Positions 15,103 through 23,318 of a stretch of DNA of 64,000 nucleotides are shown one piece after another; within the stretch, counting starts at the first letter, position 1; each line of letters opens with the position of its first letter. Position numbers and translations under genes: made by a program. The notes under the pieces were generated by a model that was given only the letters and a program-made list of their open reading frames with translations, did no database searches and was not told where the DNA came from. Source of the stretch: CAZPAV01 sp964584755. Lineage in GTDB: Bacteria > Actinomycetota > Acidimicrobiia > Spongiisociales > UBA5794. Where the stretch lies: NCBI GenBank assembly GCA_964584755.1, contig CAZPAV010000007.1, positions 7,115 to 71,114 of the forward strand. The letters are read 5' to 3'.

Positions 15103-16776
15103 TCAAGGGTGGCGGACCCGGTCGGCCGCGCCGCGCCGCGCCGCCGCCCGCCGTTCCCCCTCGAGACGCCCGAGGTCGTGGTCGCGATGGTCCACGAAGC
15201 ACATCGCGTCCGCGAGCAGGCGGTGGCCGGCCTCGTCCCTGATGAGGCGATGCATCTCCTGACACACCCGGCGGTACCCCGGATGGCCGCCGGGTTGCGT
15301 GCGCAGCTCGAGGAGGTGGAAGGCCTCGCGCACGTCGAGGTGGAGGAAGAACCGGATCCGGTAGGCGAAGGGGACGACGTACTGGGCGACGTCGGCTCCG
15401 AGGTGCCGGCGCACGCGCTCGTACAGCTCGGCGGCCCGCGCCATGGCGGCGTCCCACCGGTCGGTGAGCCCCAGCCGGGCGATCGTCGGCGGGGTGACGT
15501 AGCCGTGGGTGGGGGAGAGGCGCTGCCACTCGATGGTGAGCATGCGGTGGCGCTGGAGGTCGCGGAAGATGCCGTAGTCGGCGAGGATGTCGAAGCGGTA
15601 GGTGCAGCGCTCCATGGCGCGTCCCGGCTTGTGCCGCCGGTTTCCACGGGTGCCGACGTAGGCATGGAGGAGGTCGGCGCGGCGCGCCGCGGGGAGTCGT
15701 CGCACGACGTCGAGGAGGGTCGCGTCCGGCAGGTCGGTGACGGCGTAGAGGGCCGCGGCCGCGATCTTCGTCTCCGCCTCGGGGTCCCACTCGACGAGCC
15801 GCACCTCGGGGGAGCCCGGCGGTGGGGGAAGCTCGAGGTCGGCCGCGGCCGCGGCGACGGCGCGCGCCGTCGCCGCGAGGTACGCGCTCCAGGCGCCCCC
15901 CCGATCGGGCCGGTCGACCCGGCGCATGAACGCGGGGATGACCTTGCGCAGCTCGGCGAGGAGGAGATCGGCGTAGGCGCGGACCTCCTCGAGGGGATGG
16001 GCCCGCATCCGGACGAGGAGCATCTCGTAGGCCTGGCCGGAGGCGAAGATGCCCACGTTCGAGGTCGTGGCCGCGGGGAGGAGCCCCCGCACGTCGTCAC
16101 ACGCCCTGGCCCGGATCGTGGCGCGCCACACGGACGCCGGGTCGTCGGGAGGGCGGGGGTGGCGTTCCTCGTAGTGGGCGAGGACCTGGTCGAGGAGCCC
16201 CGAGTAGGTGGTGAACAGCTCGTCCATCGTCTCCCGGTAGACGTCGGCGAGGGGGGAGGCGGCGATCTCGGCCGGGACGTGGTAGCGGTACCGCCCGCCG
16301 AGGGTCCGGTCGTAGACGATGTACCGGGTCGACTGCTCCAGATACGCCGCGAGCCGGCCCCACTCGAGCACCTTCGTCAGGAGGTTCGAGGCCTGTTCGC
16401 AGGCGACGTGGGCACCGCCGAGCTGGGCCACCGAGTCGTCGCCGTACTCGCCGAAGACGCGGTCGTACAGGGCCTCGGCGCGGCGCCGCCCCGTCTCGGG
16501 GTCGGCGCCCACCCGCTCGGCGAGGGCCGCGATGCCACTCTCCTCGCGGGCGTAGAACTCGTCGAGGAAGAGGCGCCGGACGGACTTGGGGGATCGGCTG
16601 TAGCGGGCGAAGAGCGCGCCCTTGACGACCTCGGGGAGGTTCACCACCGCGAAGACGGGGCCGTCGAGGTTCGTGAAGAAGCGTCCGAGGACGGCCCGCT
16701 CCTCGGCGGTGAACTCCTCGACGTGGTACCCCGGCGGTGGTGGGGTCGCCGCGACCGGGGGGTGCTCGTGGGTCAT
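15103..16776 (-). CDS. Double-length ThyX-like (FAD-dependent thymidylate synthase family) protein
   Basis: A 557-residue protein, about twice the usual ThyX length, made of two ThyX-like halves. The N-half has HVACEQASNLLTKVLEWGR and, at 139-152, WGRLAAYLEQSTRY. This aligns with the ThyX motif RHR-x7-S: the S and the S-x-R-Y part are kept but RH is WG. The C-half has QRHRMLTIEWQRLSP at 408-422, where RHR is intact (409-411) but the Ser position is R419. One composite site per fusion is therefore possible. Canonical ThyX converts dUMP to dTMP with FAD and methylene-tetrahydrofolate. Activity of this double form is inferred; it could have another role. Start ATG 16776 follows TACGGT by a short leader. 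Confidence 0.8.
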   Translation of the reverse strand: MTHEHPPVAATPPPPGYHVEEFTAEERAVLGRFFTNLDGPVFAVVNLPEVVKGALFARYSRSPKSVRRLFLDEFYAREESGIAALAERVGADPETGRRRAEALYDRVFGEYGDDSVAQLGGAHVACEQASNLLTKVLEWGRLAAYLEQSTRYIVYDRTLGGRYRYHVPAEIAASPLADVYRETMDELFTTYSGLLDQVLAHYEERHPRPPDDPASVWRATIRARACDDVRGLLPAATTSNVGIFASGQAYEMLLVRMRAHPLEEVRAYADLLLAELRKVIPAFMRRVDRPDRGGAWSAYLAATARAVAAAAADLELPPPPGSPEVRLVEWDPEAETKIAAAALYAVTDLPDATLLDVVRRLPAARRADLLHAYVGTRGNRRHKPGRAMERCTYRFDILADYGIFRDLQRHRMLTIEWQRLSPTHGYVTPPTIARLGLTDRWDAAMARAAELYERVRRHLGADVAQYVVPFAYRIRFFLHLDVREAFHLLELRTQPGGHPGYRRVCQEMHRLIRDEAGHRLLADAMCFVDHRDHDLGRLEGERRAAARRGAADRVRHP

Positions 16777-16860
16777 GGCTGTCGAATCACAGGGATGTCG
16801 TTCACCGTAGCAGCGCGCCCGTCGCCTCGCCAGGCAGGCGGGTCCGGTACCCTTCCGACC

Positions 16861-17154
16861 GTGCTCACGGTGCTGCGCGTGCTCCTCGGCCTGCTCTTCG
16901 CCGCGGTCGGCGCGGTGGCGGCCGTCCCCCTCCTCGTCCTCGTCGACCTGAGCTCCGGAGGGACCGGCCTCGGACTCTGCCCCGGCGGACTGGGGTCCTG
17001 CCGGGCCTCCTACTTCACGGCTCCCGAGCTCTTCGCCATCCTCACCCTCGGGCTCTTCGTCCTGCTCGCCGCCATCGCCGGATGTCTCCGGGGGACCCGG
17101 CGGCTGCAGGCGCGTCGGGGATCGACCCGGCCTCGGTCGGGCCCGGCGCGCTGA
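16861..17154 (+). CDS. Small two-helix membrane protein
   Basis: A 97-residue hypothetical protein. Two strong hydrophobic segments (about residues 3-26 and 51-72) flank a loop with two cysteines (GLCPGGLGSC), and the C-terminus is Arg-rich and basic, so the tail probably stays in the cytoplasm. Start GTG 16861 lies 7 nt after TACCCT (16848-16853), a leaderless-type start. It is divergent from thyX, and its 3' end overlaps the convergent DMT transporter by 113 bp. No family is recognised. Confidence 0.6.
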   Translation: MLTVLRVLLGLLFAAVGAVAAVPLLVLVDLSSGGTGLGLCPGGLGSCRASYFTAPELFAILTLGLFVLLAAIAGCLRGTRRLQARRGSTRPRSGPAR

Positions 17155-18067
17155 AGGCGGTCGCGGCGCGGACGTCGGCCTCCTCCGCCGGGGAGATCGC
17201 GACCACGAGGTAGATCCCGGCGACGATCGCCGCCGCACCCAGCCAGCCGCGGCCGGCGAGACGCTCCCCGAGGACGAGGGTCGCCGTGGCGGTGGCGAAG
17301 ACGGGCTCGAGCGCGAGGACGATGGCCGTTCGGCTCGGTCCCACCACCCGCTGGGCGCCCACCTGAACGACGAAGGCTGCGGCGCTCGCGGCCAGGCCGG
17401 TGAGGAGGAGCGCCGCGGCGACACCGCGGCCGGGGAGGGGGAAACCCTCGCCGAGCGCGGCGAACAGCGAGAGGGTGGCCACGACGAGGAGTTGGACGGC
17501 GGTGAAGGGGACGACACGGTGACGCGGGCTGAAACGGGCGAGGACGAGGATGTGGGCGGCGAAGGCGAGGGCGCACGCCACGGTGAGGAGATCGCCCGGG
17601 TGCAGGCGGAGGCCGTTCTGCCCGGAGAGCAGCCAGAGGCCGCCCAAGGCGGCTCCGGCGCCGGCCACGACCGTGGGGGCCGGGCGCCGCCGGCGGAGTG
17701 CGGCGGCGAGCAGCGGGGTGAAGACGACGTACAACCCGGTGATGAGCCCCGAGTTCGCGGCGGTCGTCGTGGTGAGACCGAGCGTCTGCGTCCCGTACCC
17801 GAGGAACAGGAGAGATCCGGCGACGAGGCCGTCCCGCCACACCTCCGAGCCGCGGGGCCGGGCGAGGAGCAGGAGCGCGAGGCCGCCGAGGAGGAAGCGC
17901 CAGCCGACGAAGGCGAACGGGGGAAAGGAGGCGAGCGCGTCCTTGACGACGACGAAGGTGGCGCCGAAGAGCAGGGCGGCGAGAGCGAGGGCGCCGTACG
18001 CCAGGGGACGGGGCATCGCGGGGCGCTCGTCGACGCGCCGCCCCACCGGGGCCGAGGCCGCGGTCAC
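17042..18067 (-). CDS. EamA/DMT-superfamily transporter
   Basis: A ten-helix membrane permease of the drug/metabolite transporter group, probably an exporter of small metabolites; the substrate is unknown. It has two EamA repeats: the first begins ALLFGATFVVVKDALASFPP and GWRFLLGGLALLL, the second runs from GDLLTVACALAFAAHI to TATLVLGERLAGRGWLG. The start is taken as GTG 18067, which overlaps the stop of the preceding gene (GTGA, 341 residues); ATG 18016 would give 324. The Ala/Pro-rich tail overlaps the convergent small membrane protein gene. Confidence 0.88.
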   Translation of the reverse strand: MTAASAPVGRRVDERPAMPRPLAYGALALAALLFGATFVVVKDALASFPPFAFVGWRFLLGGLALLLLARPRGSEVWRDGLVAGSLLFLGYGTQTLGLTTTTAANSGLITGLYVVFTPLLAAALRRRRPAPTVVAGAGAALGGLWLLSGQNGLRLHPGDLLTVACALAFAAHILVLARFSPRHRVVPFTAVQLLVVATLSLFAALGEGFPLPGRGVAAALLLTGLAASAAAFVVQVGAQRVVGPSRTAIVLALEPVFATATATLVLGERLAGRGWLGAAAIVAGIYLVVAISPAEEADVRAATAFSAPGPTEAGSIPDAPAAAGSPGDIRRWRRAGRRARG

Positions 18068-18468
18068 GACCGTCGCCCCGGAGGACGGCTCACCGCCAGT
18101 GCCGTACCGGCGAGGACCAGCACCGTGCCCGCCGGGAGGAGCCAGGCACCGGGCCCGACCGAGGCGCCCACCCCGAGGGTGGCGAGGAGTCGGGCGGCCC
18201 GCAGGGCGTCGACGAGCTTCGCCACGCCGAAGAGCGTGGCCCCCGCGGCGAGCAGGGCTCCGGCGAGGACGACGGCCGCGCCCGGCCGCGCGCGCCGGTC
18301 GCCGCGCAGGGCGACGACGAGGACCGGGGCGACGAGGATCGCCGCGGGCCACGCCGCCCCGGTGACCCCGTTCAGTCGTCCGGTCTCCGGGGAGGAGAGG
18401 AACCCGAGGGGGAGGGAGACGGCCACGACCACGGCGCCGATCGAGACGAGGAGGCGCGAAGGGTGCAC
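18064..18468 (-). CDS. Small integral membrane protein, unknown family
   Basis: A 134-residue protein with four likely transmembrane segments (about 7-25, 38-54, 62-80, 102-125) and short basic loops (RGDRRARPG). It ends in a basic SRPPGRRS tail. Start GTG 18468 is 3 nt behind the thioesterase stop, and its stop overlaps the DMT transporter start, so it sits in a thioesterase-membrane protein-DMT operon. I do not recognise a family. Confidence 0.72.
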   Translation of the reverse strand: MHPSRLLVSIGAVVVAVSLPLGFLSSPETGRLNGVTGAAWPAAILVAPVLVVALRGDRRARPGAAVVLAGALLAAGATLFGVAKLVDALRAARLLATLGVGASVGPGAWLLPAGTVLVLAGTALAVSRPPGRRS

Positions 18469-18471
18469 GTC

Positions 18472-18969
18472 TCACGCCTCCGGTGGAGCGATCTCCTCGG
18501 CGACGAGGAAGAGACCCTCCGCCTGGGCCACGATGCCCTCGGCGGAGTGGCACTCGCCGCTGAGGAGGAGGCGACGCCCCCGGCGCTCGTCGATGCGACC
18601 GACGAGACGGTAGGCGCCGTCGAGGGGGGCCGGTCGTCGGTAGCGCAGCTCGAGCCGGGCGGTCAGGACGAGCACGCCCTCGCGGATCATGGCGGTCCAG
18701 GCGAGCATCTCGTCGAGCGCGCTGGCGAGGATCCCCCCGTGGAGGACGCCGGCGAAGCCGCGGTGGTCGACCCGGGGCCGGAAGCTCGCGGTCACGGTGC
18801 CGTCCCCGGCGACCCCGAACCCGGAGAGCCCGATCCCGATGGGGTTGGCGGCGCCACACCCGAAGCAGCCCTCGTAGCCGGCCTTCAACCGCGCGATCTC
18901 GGCTTCGGGGAGGGGCGTCACCGCCGATCCGTCTCCGAAGGGTGTGGCGAGCCGTCCCCGTCCTCTCAT
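18472..18969 (-). CDS. PaaI-family hotdog thioesterase
   Basis: A 165-residue hotdog-fold acyl-CoA thioesterase. The segment CFGCGAANPIGIGL, then HRGFAGVLHGGILASALDEMLAW, is the classic PaaI/4HBT pattern, with the HGG turn and an acidic residue on the central helix (ALDE) as likely catalytic elements. Hydrolysis of some acyl-CoA is expected; the substrate is unknown. Start ATG 18969 lies 6 nt after TACGAT (18981-18976), a leaderless-type start. It heads an operon with a small membrane protein and a DMT transporter. Confidence 0.87.
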   Translation of the reverse strand: MRGRGRLATPFGDGSAVTPLPEAEIARLKAGYEGCFGCGAANPIGIGLSGFGVAGDGTVTASFRPRVDHRGFAGVLHGGILASALDEMLAWTAMIREGVLVLTARLELRYRRPAPLDGAYRLVGRIDERRGRRLLLSGECHSAEGIVAQAEGLFLVAEEIAPPEA

Positions 18970-18975
18970 CGGCGC

Positions 18976-18993
18976 ATCGTACCCCGGTAGCAT
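18976..18993. promoter_or_regulatory. Divergent leaderless-type promoters (thioesterase/nth)
   Basis: Only 32 bp separate the two divergent start codons. On the minus strand TACGAT (18981-18976) ends 6 nt before ATG 18969. On the plus strand TAGCAT (18988-18993) ends 8 nt before ATG 19002. There is no space for untranslated leaders on either side. Confidence 0.55.
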
Positions 18994-19001
18994 CCGGCCC
19001 C

Positions 19002-19658
19002 ATGTCGACGGAGTCTTCCCCACCGGATCCGACCCGGCGCGACCGGGCCCGCATCGTCTGGGAGCGCCTCGAGGAGCGGTACCCGACGATCAGGACGGCG
19101 CTCGGACACGAGGATGCGTGGCAGCTCCTCGTCGCCACGGTCCTCTCGGCCCAGACGACCGACGAGACGGTGAACCGCGTCACCCCGATCCTCTTCGCCC
19201 GATGGCCCACCCCGGAGGACCTCGCCGCCGCCGATCCCGAGGCGGTGGAGGAGGTGATCCACTCCACCGGCTACTACCGCCAGAAGACCCGTTCCCTCCT
19301 CGGTCTCGCCCGGGGACTCGTCGAGCGGTTCGATGGGCGGGTCCCGGACGATCTCGACGCGCTCGTCACCCTTCCCGGCGTGGGGCGGAAGACCGCGAGC
19401 GTCGTCCTCGCCGAGGTGTGGGGACGGCCCGCGATCGCGGTCGACACCCACGTCCGGCGGGTCACGCGGCGCCTGGGACTGACCGAGGAGGAGGACCCGG
19501 TCCGGATCGAGCGGGATCTCAAGACCCTGTTCCCTCAGGAGGTCTGGGCCGGCCTCTCCATGCGGCTCATCCAGTTCGGCCGTGAGGTGTGTCGGGCGAG
19601 GAAGCCACGGTGCGGGGAGTGTCCGCTGGCCGGGATCTGTCCGTCGGCGGAGGCGTGA
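19002..19658 (+). CDS. nth: Endonuclease III (DNA glycosylase/AP lyase)
   Basis: Removes oxidised pyrimidines and cuts at abasic sites in base-excision repair. The 218-residue protein has the HhH motif LPGVGRKTA with catalytic K130, the catalytic D148 in AVDTHVRRV, and a complete 4Fe-4S cluster motif C-x6-C-x2-C-x5-C (CRARKPRCGECPLAGIC) at the C-terminus. Start ATG 19002 is leaderless-type behind TAGCAT. The 3' end overlaps the convergent MFS gene by 92 bp. Confidence 0.96.
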   Translation: MSTESSPPDPTRRDRARIVWERLEERYPTIRTALGHEDAWQLLVATVLSAQTTDETVNRVTPILFARWPTPEDLAAADPEAVEEVIHSTGYYRQKTRSLLGLARGLVERFDGRVPDDLDALVTLPGVGRKTASVVLAEVWGRPAIAVDTHVRRVTRRLGLTEEEDPVRIERDLKTLFPQEVWAGLSMRLIQFGREVCRARKPRCGECPLAGICPSAEA

Positions 19659-20907
19659 GCCGCGGATCCCGGCGGGCCGTCCGGCCGCGTCTCGCCCGAC
19701 TTCGCACGAGGTCCATCCCGCGGGTCTCGGGGAGGCGCAGGGCCAGCACGGCGGCCACGAGGACGCCGATGCCGAGCAGGGACACCGTCGTGGAGAGCCC
19801 GTAGCGGTCGATGAGGATGCCACCCACCATGAACCCGAAGATGCTGCCGACGATCGAGAGGTTCGTGATCCAGGCGCCGGCGGTGGCGCGCACCCGGGTC
19901 GGAAACAGCTCGGCGCGCTGCGCCCCGAAGGCCGGAGTGAGCATGGTGGCCCCGAAGGTGGCGAGGAAGATGGCCGGGGCGAGGGCCCATCCGGAGTCGA
20001 GGAGGTAGAAGGCCAGACCGCCGGCGAGGCCGAGGAGGAGCGCCGTCGCCGTCGTGATGCGCCGGCCGCGACGGTCGGCGAGCCGGCCGCCGGCGAGCAG
20101 TCCCACGGTACCCAGGCCGCTGAACACGATGAGGAGGAACCGGGCGGCTCCGGCGCGCCAGCCGAGACCGTCGATGAGCCGCTCGAGGACGAAGTCGAAC
20201 GCCGGCGCCGAGAACGCGGCGACGGTGAAGCCGATGATCGCCATGGGCCAGAAATGGCGGCCCAGTCCCATGCGAAGGGCCTTGACGAAGGGGATGCGCG
20301 GCGCCGGCCGGAACGCCCGGCTCTCCGGGAGGAACCGGGTGAGCATGGGGAGGAAGAGGAGTCCGAGTCCGCCCAACGCGAAGAGGATCCGCCACGCCCC
20401 GGGGCCCCGCTCCGCGATGGGGAGGAGGAGCAGTCCGGTCCCCACCCCGAGAGACCCGGCGAGGCCGAAGAGTCCGAGCCCGTAGCCGCGTACCGGCGGG
20501 CTCACCTCCTCGGCGAGGAGGACGATGCCGAGGCTGGCGATGGCGACGACCCCGACGCGCACGAGCGCCTGGGCGACGGCGTACGCGGCCGTCGTGGGGA
20601 GGAATCCGGTGAGGAGGCTGCCCGTGACGAGGAGGAGGTACGAGAGCAGGATGGGCCTGCGCCGTCCGCGGCGGTCGGCCACGAGGGAGAAGGCGATGCC
20701 GAGGAGGGACACGGCGCGGACCCCGGCGAAGATCGCGCTCATCTGGCCCTCGGTGAGACCCAGGTCGACGCGGGCGTAGGGGAGCGTGTGGGCCATCTGG
20801 GAGCCGGCGTAGCCGGTCACGAACCCGATCACGCCCATGAGGAAGAGCACGCGTCGGTCGCGCAGGGCGAAGGATCCGGCTGGTCGGAGGAACGTCGGGA
20901 GCTGCAT
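19567..20907 (-). CDS. MFS transporter
   Basis: A 446-residue major facilitator superfamily permease with about 12 hydrophobic segments. The loop 2-3 signature is seen as LVADRRGRRRPI and repeated in the second half as GGRLADRRGRRI, the hallmark of the sugar/metabolite-type MFS. The C-terminal tail (after LPETRGMDL) is hydrophilic, Arg/Pro/Ser-rich and overlaps nth by 92 bp. The substrate cannot be assigned. ATG 20907 was chosen because the hydrophobic part begins soon after; the open frame extends further upstream to 21009. Confidence 0.87.
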   Translation of the reverse strand: MQLPTFLRPAGSFALRDRRVLFLMGVIGFVTGYAGSQMAHTLPYARVDLGLTEGQMSAIFAGVRAVSLLGIAFSLVADRRGRRRPILLSYLLLVTGSLLTGFLPTTAAYAVAQALVRVGVVAIASLGIVLLAEEVSPPVRGYGLGLFGLAGSLGVGTGLLLLPIAERGPGAWRILFALGGLGLLFLPMLTRFLPESRAFRPAPRIPFVKALRMGLGRHFWPMAIIGFTVAAFSAPAFDFVLERLIDGLGWRAGAARFLLIVFSGLGTVGLLAGGRLADRRGRRITTATALLLGLAGGLAFYLLDSGWALAPAIFLATFGATMLTPAFGAQRAELFPTRVRATAGAWITNLSIVGSIFGFMVGGILIDRYGLSTTVSLLGIGVLVAAVLALRLPETRGMDLVRSRARRGRTARRDPRLTPPPTDRSRPADTPRTVASSPDTPHGRTG

Positions 20908-21047
20908 GCCTGTCCGGTACGGGAACGGGGGGAGCTTACCGGCGCGCCGGACCGACCTCGGGGAGCGATGCGTCGTCTGGGCGACGATCGGGAACACGCG
21001 CCGGGCCATTACCGTTGCGACGCTCGTCGGAGTGCAGGAGGTCGACC

Positions 21048-21797
21048 GTGTCCGGGGTGTCCCTCGTCGTCGCCGTCTTCGCCGGCGCGGCGTCCTTCAT
21101 CTCCCCGTGTGTCCTCCCGCTCCTGCCCGGCTACATCAGCCTCATGTCCGGGTACTCCATGCAGGAGCTCGCCGAGGGGAACGTGTCGATGCGGCGGGTC
21201 GTGGGGGCGACGGGGCTCTTCATCGGCGGGTTCACCGTCGTCTTCGTCGCCCTGGGTGCCACCGCCACGTCGCTCTCCCGCTTCCTCCAGCAGGCCGTGT
21301 TCACCCAGATCGCGGGATGGGTGATCATCCTCATGGGCCTCTTCATCGCCGTGACCGCGGTGTGGACGCCGCGGGTGCTCCTCCCGATGATGCGGGAGCG
21401 TCGGTTCGAGATGGGCCGGGCGAGGCGATTCGGGGTCTTCGCACCCCCCCTCATGGGGATGGCCTTCGCCTTCGGCTGGACGCCGTGCATCGGACCCTTC
21501 CTCGCCACCGCCCTCACCCTCGGGGCGAGCCAGGACACGGTGGGGGAGGGCATGCTCGTGCTCTTCTTCTACGCCCTCGGGCTCGGCATCCCCTTCCTCG
21601 TGACCTCGCTGGCGTTGACGAAGGCGCTCGCGGCCATCTCGTGGGTGAAGCGCCGCCTCGTCCCCATCACCGTCGTCTCGGGCCTGGCGCTCGCCCTCTT
21701 CGGCGTGCTCATGGTCACCGGACAGCTCAGCGCCCTCTCGAGCTTCTTCAGCGATCTCATGCTCCGTCTCGGGCTCGAGCGCTTCGCCACGAGCTGA
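21048..21797 (+). CDS. ccdA: CcdA-type cytochrome c biogenesis thiol-disulfide membrane protein
   Basis: Passes reducing equivalents from cytoplasmic thioredoxin across the membrane to extracytoplasmic thiol proteins, needed for cytochrome c maturation. The 249-residue protein has six hydrophobic helices and the two conserved cysteine motifs of the DsbD/CcdA core: SPCVLPLLPGY near the start and GWTPCIGPFL in the fourth helix region. Start GTG 21048 has SD CAGGAGG and a TTACCGT hexamer region upstream. ResB/ResC partners are not in the window; a c-type cytochrome is encoded about 5 kb downstream. Confidence 0.92.
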   Translation: MSGVSLVVAVFAGAASFISPCVLPLLPGYISLMSGYSMQELAEGNVSMRRVVGATGLFIGGFTVVFVALGATATSLSRFLQQAVFTQIAGWVIILMGLFIAVTAVWTPRVLLPMMRERRFEMGRARRFGVFAPPLMGMAFAFGWTPCIGPFLATALTLGASQDTVGEGMLVLFFYALGLGIPFLVTSLALTKALAAISWVKRRLVPITVVSGLALALFGVLMVTGQLSALSSFFSDLMLRLGLERFATS

Positions 21798-21833
21798 CGC
21801 CGGAGGGCGCCGCCGCCGGGTACCCTCTGCGCG

Positions 21834-23318
21834 ATGACCCCGTCGCTCACCCGGGACGACTTCGTCCGGCTGGCACGGCGCTACTCCGTCGTGCCGGTCG
21901 CGGTCGAGGTCCTCGGGGACCGCGAGACCCCGGTGTCGGTGTTCGAGAAGCTCGTGGGCGACGACGACGGCTTCCTCCTCGAGAGCGTCGAGGGGGGAGA
22001 GCGGTGGGCCCGCTGGTCGTTCGTCGGATGGGATCCCGCCTTCGTCCTCTCCGCGGACGAAGGTGTCTCCCGGATCGAGGGCGAGGGCCCGGCGCCTCCC
22101 CCGGGGAACCCGCTCGAGGTGCTCGAGGGCGTCCTCGGTGCGCTCACCGCTCCCGACCCGGCGAGCTGTGGGCTCGGGGAGGACGGTCCCCCGTTGCACT
22201 CCGGCGCGGTCGGCTACCTCGCCTACGACGTCGTGCGCCACCTCGAGGACCTCCCGGCGCGCCCTCCCGACGACCGCGGACTCCCGGAGATGCTCTGGCT
22301 CTTCGTCGGCGCCCTGGCCGCGGTGGACCGGTTTCGGGACACGATCGTGCTCATCCGGAACGTCGTGGTGCGAGACGACCCGGGCGCGGCGTACGACGAG
22401 GCCGTGGCGAGGTTGGCCACGGCCGTGGATCGGCTCGGTCGCGGCCGTCCGTACCGGGTCCGATCGCGCAGCCGCTTCGCGGAGCGACCGGCGGCCACGG
22501 CGAACCTGACCCGGGAGGAGTACGAGGAGGCGGTGGCCCGGGCCGTAGCGCACATCGAGGCGGGGGACGCCTTCCAGATCGTGCCGTCGCTCCGGCTCGA
22601 GGTGGCGGGGCCCGAGGATCCGTTCGCGGTGTACCGGGCGCTCCGGCTCGTGAACCCCTCCCCGTACATGTTCTTCCTGCGGCGGGGGACGCTCACGATC
22701 GCCGGGTCCTCGCCCGAGCTCATGTCACGGGTGCGGGACGGCCGGGTGTTCAGCCGTCCCATCGCCGGGACGCGACCGCGGGGGCGAACGCCGGAGGAGG
22801 ACGAGGCCCTCGCCTCCGAGCTCCGTACCGACGAGAAGGAGACGGCCGAGCACGTCATGCTCGTGGACCTGGCACGCAACGACTTGGGGCGGGTCTGCGA
22901 GTTCGGATCGGTCCGGGTCGACGAGCTCATGGTGGTGGAGCGGTACTCCCACGTGATGCACCTCGTGTCCGGGGTCTCGGGGAGACTCCGGCCCGGGGTC
23001 GGGCCCGTCGACGTCCTGCGGGCGACGTTTCCCCACGGAACGGTCTCGGGCGCCCCGAAGATCCGGGCCATGGAGATCATCGACACGCTCGAGCCCACCG
23101 CTCGGGGGCCGTACGCCGGCGCGGTCGGGTACGTGGACCTCTCGGGGAACCTCGACACGGCCATCGCGCTGCGCACCCTCGTGGCCGACGGGCCCCGGGC
23201 CTGGGTGCAGGCCGGTGCCGGAGTCGTGGCGGACTCCGTGCCCTCCCGCGAGTACGCCGAGTGCCTCGACAAGGCGGCGGCCGTGCTCGCCGCGATCGCC
23301 GCCGCGGAGGCCGGGTGA
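21834..23318 (+). CDS. trpE: Anthranilate synthase component I
   Basis: Converts chorismate (with ammonia from TrpG) to anthranilate, the first tryptophan-specific step. The 494-residue protein has the TrpE N-domain with FLLESVEGGERWARWSF, where the LLES element belongs to the Trp feedback site. The chorismate-utilising domain contains SPELMSRV, FSRPIAGTRPRG, DEKETAEHVMLVDLARND and GTVSGAPKIRAMEII. Start ATG 21834 lies 7 nt after TACCCT (21821-21826), a leaderless-type start. The stop overlaps the ygfZ start (GTGA). PabB is a less likely alternative because of the N-domain and trpCFBA nearby. Confidence 0.94.
   Translation: MTPSLTRDDFVRLARRYSVVPVAVEVLGDRETPVSVFEKLVGDDDGFLLESVEGGERWARWSFVGWDPAFVLSADEGVSRIEGEGPAPPPGNPLEVLEGVLGALTAPDPASCGLGEDGPPLHSGAVGYLAYDVVRHLEDLPARPPDDRGLPEMLWLFVGALAAVDRFRDTIVLIRNVVVRDDPGAAYDEAVARLATAVDRLGRGRPYRVRSRSRFAERPAATANLTREEYEEAVARAVAHIEAGDAFQIVPSLRLEVAGPEDPFAVYRALRLVNPSPYMFFLRRGTLTIAGSSPELMSRVRDGRVFSRPIAGTRPRGRTPEEDEALASELRTDEKETAEHVMLVDLARNDLGRVCEFGSVRVDELMVVERYSHVMHLVSGVSGRLRPGVGPVDVLRATFPHGTVSGAPKIRAMEIIDTLEPTARGPYAGAVGYVDLSGNLDTAIALRTLVADGPRAWVQAGAGVVADSVPSREYAECLDKAAAVLAAIAAAEAG

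Noticed and set aside
15109..17154. A 681-codon plus-strand frame opposite thyX
   Set aside because: Only its last 97 codons, after 16861, look like a real gene with hydrophobic segments; the rest is antisense to ThyX motifs.
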